Below, one piece after another: positions 62,959 through 64,000 of a stretch of 64,000 nucleotides of DNA (positions are counted from its first letter, which is position 1; each line of letters opens with the position of its first letter). Under the pieces are notes generated by a model that did no database searches, was not told the origin of the DNA, and was given only the letters and a program-made list of their open reading frames with translations. Both the position numbers and the translations under genes were made by a program. The DNA comes from Parablautia intestinalis (lineage in GTDB: Bacteria > Bacillota > Clostridia > Lachnospirales > Lachnospiraceae): NCBI GenBank assembly GCA_003612395.1, contig RAYQ01000012.1, positions 62,001 to 126,000 on the forward strand. The letters are read 5' to 3'.

Positions 62959-64000
62959 TTGTTGCAGAATAAAAAACGGAGCCTGAGGAAGCGCTCCATC
63001 TTTCTTGGTCTGTCAGTCTTTGCTGCCGCCCTCATTTTTATCTCCTGCCTGCTTACCAGTGACAGCCGTCGTTTTCAGGCTTTGACAGAGGATTTGTTTT
63101 ATTCAGAGCTTTCCGGAAATATGTTAAGTCTACATTATACATTGGCTTATCCTGAAAAGTATGGCTTTACAGGTGAAGCGCTTTTGTCTTCTTACAAGCC
63201 TGCGTCAGAGGAAGATGACGGAACTGCAGGAATCCGTTCTGCCTTAAACCGGCTCTCTAAAATATCGTCTGACCACCTGAATGAAGATGACTCCTATGCA
63301 TACGAATTATTAAATCGGTATTTAACACTTCGTCTTTCCGGTTCTTCTTATGATTATTATGACGAGCCCCTTTCTCCTTCCTCCGGTATGCAGTCCGGCC
63401 TCCCTATCCTTTTAGCGGACTACACTTTTCGTTCTCCAAAGGATGTTGAGGACTATCTCCACATATTGGATCAGACTGACACCTACTTTGACGGGCTTAT
63501 CCAATACGAAAAAGAAAAAGCCGAACATGGATTATTCATGTCCGACTCTGCCGCTGCTGATGTGATCGAGCAGTGCTGCTCTATTATGGACAAAGATGCC
63601 CTTTCCTGCGGCACTCACTTTCTTCATACCACTTTTGAGGAACGCTTAAATGTCCTCGAACAGGAAGGCGCTATTTCCCAGGAACAAAAGGCGCAGTGGA
63701 TATCCGAAAATGACCGGCTTCTAACCACTGTTATGGCGCCTGCCTATGAAAAAGTAGCGGATGCATTCACAATTTTGCAGGGAAGCGGACTAAATGACAA
63801 GGGACTGTGCTACTTCCCCGAAGGCCGTTCCTATTATGAATATCTCCTTGCCTCTGCCACAGGCTCCAGCCGCAGCATTCCTGAAATAAAAGAATTACTT
63901 TTTAATGATTTCCGGGATAATTTCGCCTCCCTGGCCGCGCTCCTTAACCAGTATCCGCAGCTGACCACTGCCTTTACATATAATGATACTGTCTTTCCCT
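62959..64000 (+). CDS. DUF885-type exported protein, 3' end beyond the window
   Basis: Open to the right edge, 347 codons seen. The frame starts at TTG 62959 with AAGAGG eight bases upstream; the first ATG (63120) would remove the signal sequence. Residues 5-35 form a membrane/lipoprotein-type signal (Lys/Arg-rich start, then IFLGLSVFAAALIFISC). The rest (FQALTEDLFYSELSGNMLSLHYTL, DYTFRSPKDVEDYLHILDQTDTYFDGLI) resembles the DUF885 family, helical putative metallo-hydrolases related to M3-like folds. The zinc motif would lie beyond the edge, so activity cannot be judged. Confidence 0.7.
   Translation, partial: MLQNKKRSLRKRSIFLGLSVFAAALIFISCLLTSDSRRFQALTEDLFYSELSGNMLSLHYTLAYPEKYGFTGEALLSSYKPASEEDDGTAGIRSALNRLSKISSDHLNEDDSYAYELLNRYLTLRLSGSSYDYYDEPLSPSSGMQSGLPILLADYTFRSPKDVEDYLHILDQTDTYFDGLIQYEKEKAEHGLFMSDSAAADVIEQCCSIMDKDALSCGTHFLHTTFEERLNVLEQEGAISQEQKAQWISENDRLLTTVMAPAYEKVADAFTILQGSGLNDKGLCYFPEGRSYYEYLLASATGSSRSIPEIKELLFNDFRDNFASLAALLNQYPQLTTAFTYNDTVFP

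Overview
The window looks like the chromosome of a gut-type Clostridia bacterium, most likely of the family Lachnospiraceae. This is judged from moderate GC content, strong GGAGG ribosome binding sites, the hrcA-grpE-dnaK-dnaJ order with a CIRCE operator, the hprK-glk-murB-rapZ-whiA-crh order, DUF6465 and DUF1846 proteins, a split transketolase and a beta-mannooligosaccharide phosphorolysis cluster. Nearly every gene is on the minus strand, so operons read from high to low coordinates. I see no tRNA, rRNA, CRISPR array, prophage or intact insertion sequence.

From 1 to 11.5 kb: metG (its last codons lie beyond the left edge), an ammonium transporter fused to a PII domain, a GNAT acetyltransferase, a cyclophilin (plus strand), an AGCS sodium:amino-acid symporter (plus strand), two membrane proteins, class II fructose-bisphosphate aldolase and a diacylglycerol-kinase-family lipid kinase. 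From 11.6 to 24.5 kb: the carbon-control and cell-wall cluster hprK, glk, murB, rapZ, whiA and a Crh-like HPr with Glu in place of the active-site His, then uvrC, ftsH, a DUF1846 gene, an aminotransferase and an Lrp-type regulator. From 24.5 to 31.9 kb: an AIR-synthase/HypE-like protein carrying an in-frame palindromic insert, a VanW-family protein, a 35-residue membrane peptide, a plus-strand anchored protein, a GH36 alpha-galactosidase and a frameshifted LacI regulator.

From 31.9 to 41.1 kb: dnaJ, dnaK, grpE and hrcA under one CIRCE-controlled promoter, DUF6465, a patatin-uppP pair and a second aminotransferase. From 41.2 to 48.5 kb lies a mannan-oligosaccharide module: cellobiose/mannobiose 2-epimerase, two GH130 phosphorylases, a two-domain SGNH esterase, mannose-6-phosphate isomerase and an intact LacI regulator. 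Together these can convert Man-Man to Man-Glc, phosphorolyse both mannooligosaccharides and Man-Glc to mannose 1-phosphate, remove acetyl groups and feed mannose 6-phosphate into glycolysis. From 48.5 to 64 kb: a Nudix hydrolase, a glycerol module (glpA, a GlpB-like/DUF1667 fusion, glpK), methionine aminopeptidase with a SEC-C motif, ribulose-5-phosphate epimerase with a two-subunit transketolase, MgtC, a metallo-beta-lactamase-fold hydrolase, a sugar ABC transporter with a long leader, and the start of a plus-strand DUF885-type protein.

The most unusual layer is a set of small dispersed palindromic repeats. (1) A 37-bp tandem unit sits directly after the T-run of terminators at two loci, and its core lies inside a 116-bp inverted-repeat element between dnaJ and dnaK. 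(2) A palindrome around ACGGATGCC is present four times: as a terminator, in the hrcA leader, in an orphan ORF, and in frame inside the HypE-like gene. (3) A hairpin next to the ribosome binding site is shared by two unrelated genes. (4) A TAGYAAACGACA hairpin occurs at two gene junctions. These, rather than any single gene, are the best candidates for something undescribed.
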